From the NCBI GenBank assembly GCA_047614505.1, contig JBLHGQ010000171.1, positions 1 to 5,496 on the forward strand: DNA of 5,496 nt, given 5' to 3'. The stretch is from JABDJL01 sp047614505. GTDB taxonomy: Bacteria; Pseudomonadota; Gammaproteobacteria; Xanthomonadales; SZUA-36. The stretch's first letter is position 1, and the number at the start of each line of letters is the position of its first letter. The notes under the pieces are model-generated. The model had not been told where the DNA came from. It made no database searches and was given only the letters and a program-made list of their open reading frames with translations. Below are positions 5,136-5,496 of this stretch, piece after piece. Made by a program: the position numbers and the translations under genes.

Positions 5136-5496
5136 GATGATCTGCTCTTCATGTTATTCACCAGTGGCAAAATCGTGTTGCTAATGATTTCCGGTGTGAG
5201 CGCCCCGATTTGTTTGAAAACAACTTCTCCATCGGATGAGATCAGAAAGGACTCTGGTGCTGCGTAGACCCCGAAGTTAATGCTGATCTTGCCCTCATAG
5301 TCGACAAGAATTTCGTGGTAAGGGTTTCCATGGCGTGATAGCCACTGCTTGGCATCCTCAGGTTCATCCCGGTAGTTGATACCGACAACTTTAAGTTGCC
5401 CGCTTTGTGCCAGTTCAGTAATCACCGGATGCTCAAAAACGCAGGTCGGACACCAGCTTCCCCAGAAATTAACCAGGTAGGGCTCTCCCAGTAAAT
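5132..5496 (-). CDS. ccmG: Thiol:disulfide interchange protein CcmG (DsbE), partial
   Basis: This is the C-terminal 120 residues of a periplasmic, membrane-tethered thioredoxin-like protein that reduces the disulfide of CcmH or apocytochrome c. The frame continues through the right edge; the signal anchor and N-terminal strands lie beyond the window. The first visible residues include EPYLVNFWGSWCPTC, with the active-site CPTC encoded at 5441-5452, followed by EHP, characteristic of CcmG rather than general thioredoxin. Also present are the specific stretch VVGINYRDEPEDAKQWL and GNPYHEILVDYEGK. GVYAAPESFLI contains the cis-Pro loop; many homologs have GVYGAPE. The gene is translationally coupled to ccmH. 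A GTG at 5423-5425 looks like a start, but the conserved active site lies upstream of it, so it is not the real one. Confidence 0.95.
   Translation of the reverse strand, partial: LLGEPYLVNFWGSWCPTCVFEHPVITELAQSGQLKVVGINYRDEPEDAKQWLSRHGNPYHEILVDYEGKISINFGVYAAPESFLISSDGEVVFKQIGALTPEIISNTILPLVNNMKSRSS

Noticed and set aside
5132..5425. Short CcmG starting at GTG 5425
   Set aside because: The in-frame upstream codons encode the essential NFWGSWCPTC active site, so the gene continues past the right edge.

Overview
The window looks like chromosomal sequence of a gammaproteobacterium, probably a free-living or marine one of moderate GC content. This rests on the System I cytochrome c maturation genes in the order ccmG-ccmH-ccmI, a proteobacterial-type NDH-2, a class II tRNA-Leu(CAA) with encoded CCA, and a MetX-family acyltransferase most like the gammaproteobacterial serine/homoserine O-succinyltransferase branch. 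The genus cannot be fixed from this sequence alone. All functional calls are from motif recognition; no search was run.

Layout, left to right. 1-102 is a GC-rich cluster of short inverted repeats, cut by the left edge. It abuts a 40-bp remnant of a tRNA-Leu gene (103-142), followed by about 110 bp of AT-rich sequence with a doubled TTTGCAAA motif. Then come, all on the minus strand, an NDH-2 NADH dehydrogenase gene (253-1530), an intact tRNA-Leu(CAA) (1672-1758) and a MetX-family acyltransferase (1829-2944). A TrmB-like methyltransferase paralog (3012-3737, plus strand) is divergent from the acyltransferase and convergent with the next operon, whose last gene it overlaps by 59 bp. The right third is the 3' end of a minus-strand ccm operon: ccmI (3679-4704), ccmH (4704-5135) and a partial ccmG (5132-5496, 5' end beyond the window).

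How the genes work together. The ccm genes are translationally coupled (ATGA and TGATG overlaps). CcmG and CcmH handle reduction of apocytochrome c CXXCH thiols, and CcmI chaperones the apocytochrome to the haem ligation complex. NDH-2 feeds electrons from NADH into the quinone pool without proton pumping, so two loci here are respiratory, but they are separate transcription units. The acyltransferase activates serine or homoserine for sulfur amino-acid synthesis. The methyltransferase paralog has Asn at two positions where true TrmB has conserved Asp, so its substrate is uncertain.

The most unusual structure is on the left: ndh lies between an intact tRNA-Leu and a same-orientation remnant of a tRNA-Leu that begins exactly in the anticodon loop, beside a palindrome cluster and a sharp base-composition change. 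This resembles the scar of an integration event, although no integrase is visible. I saw no strong evidence of a wholly new multi-gene system in the window.
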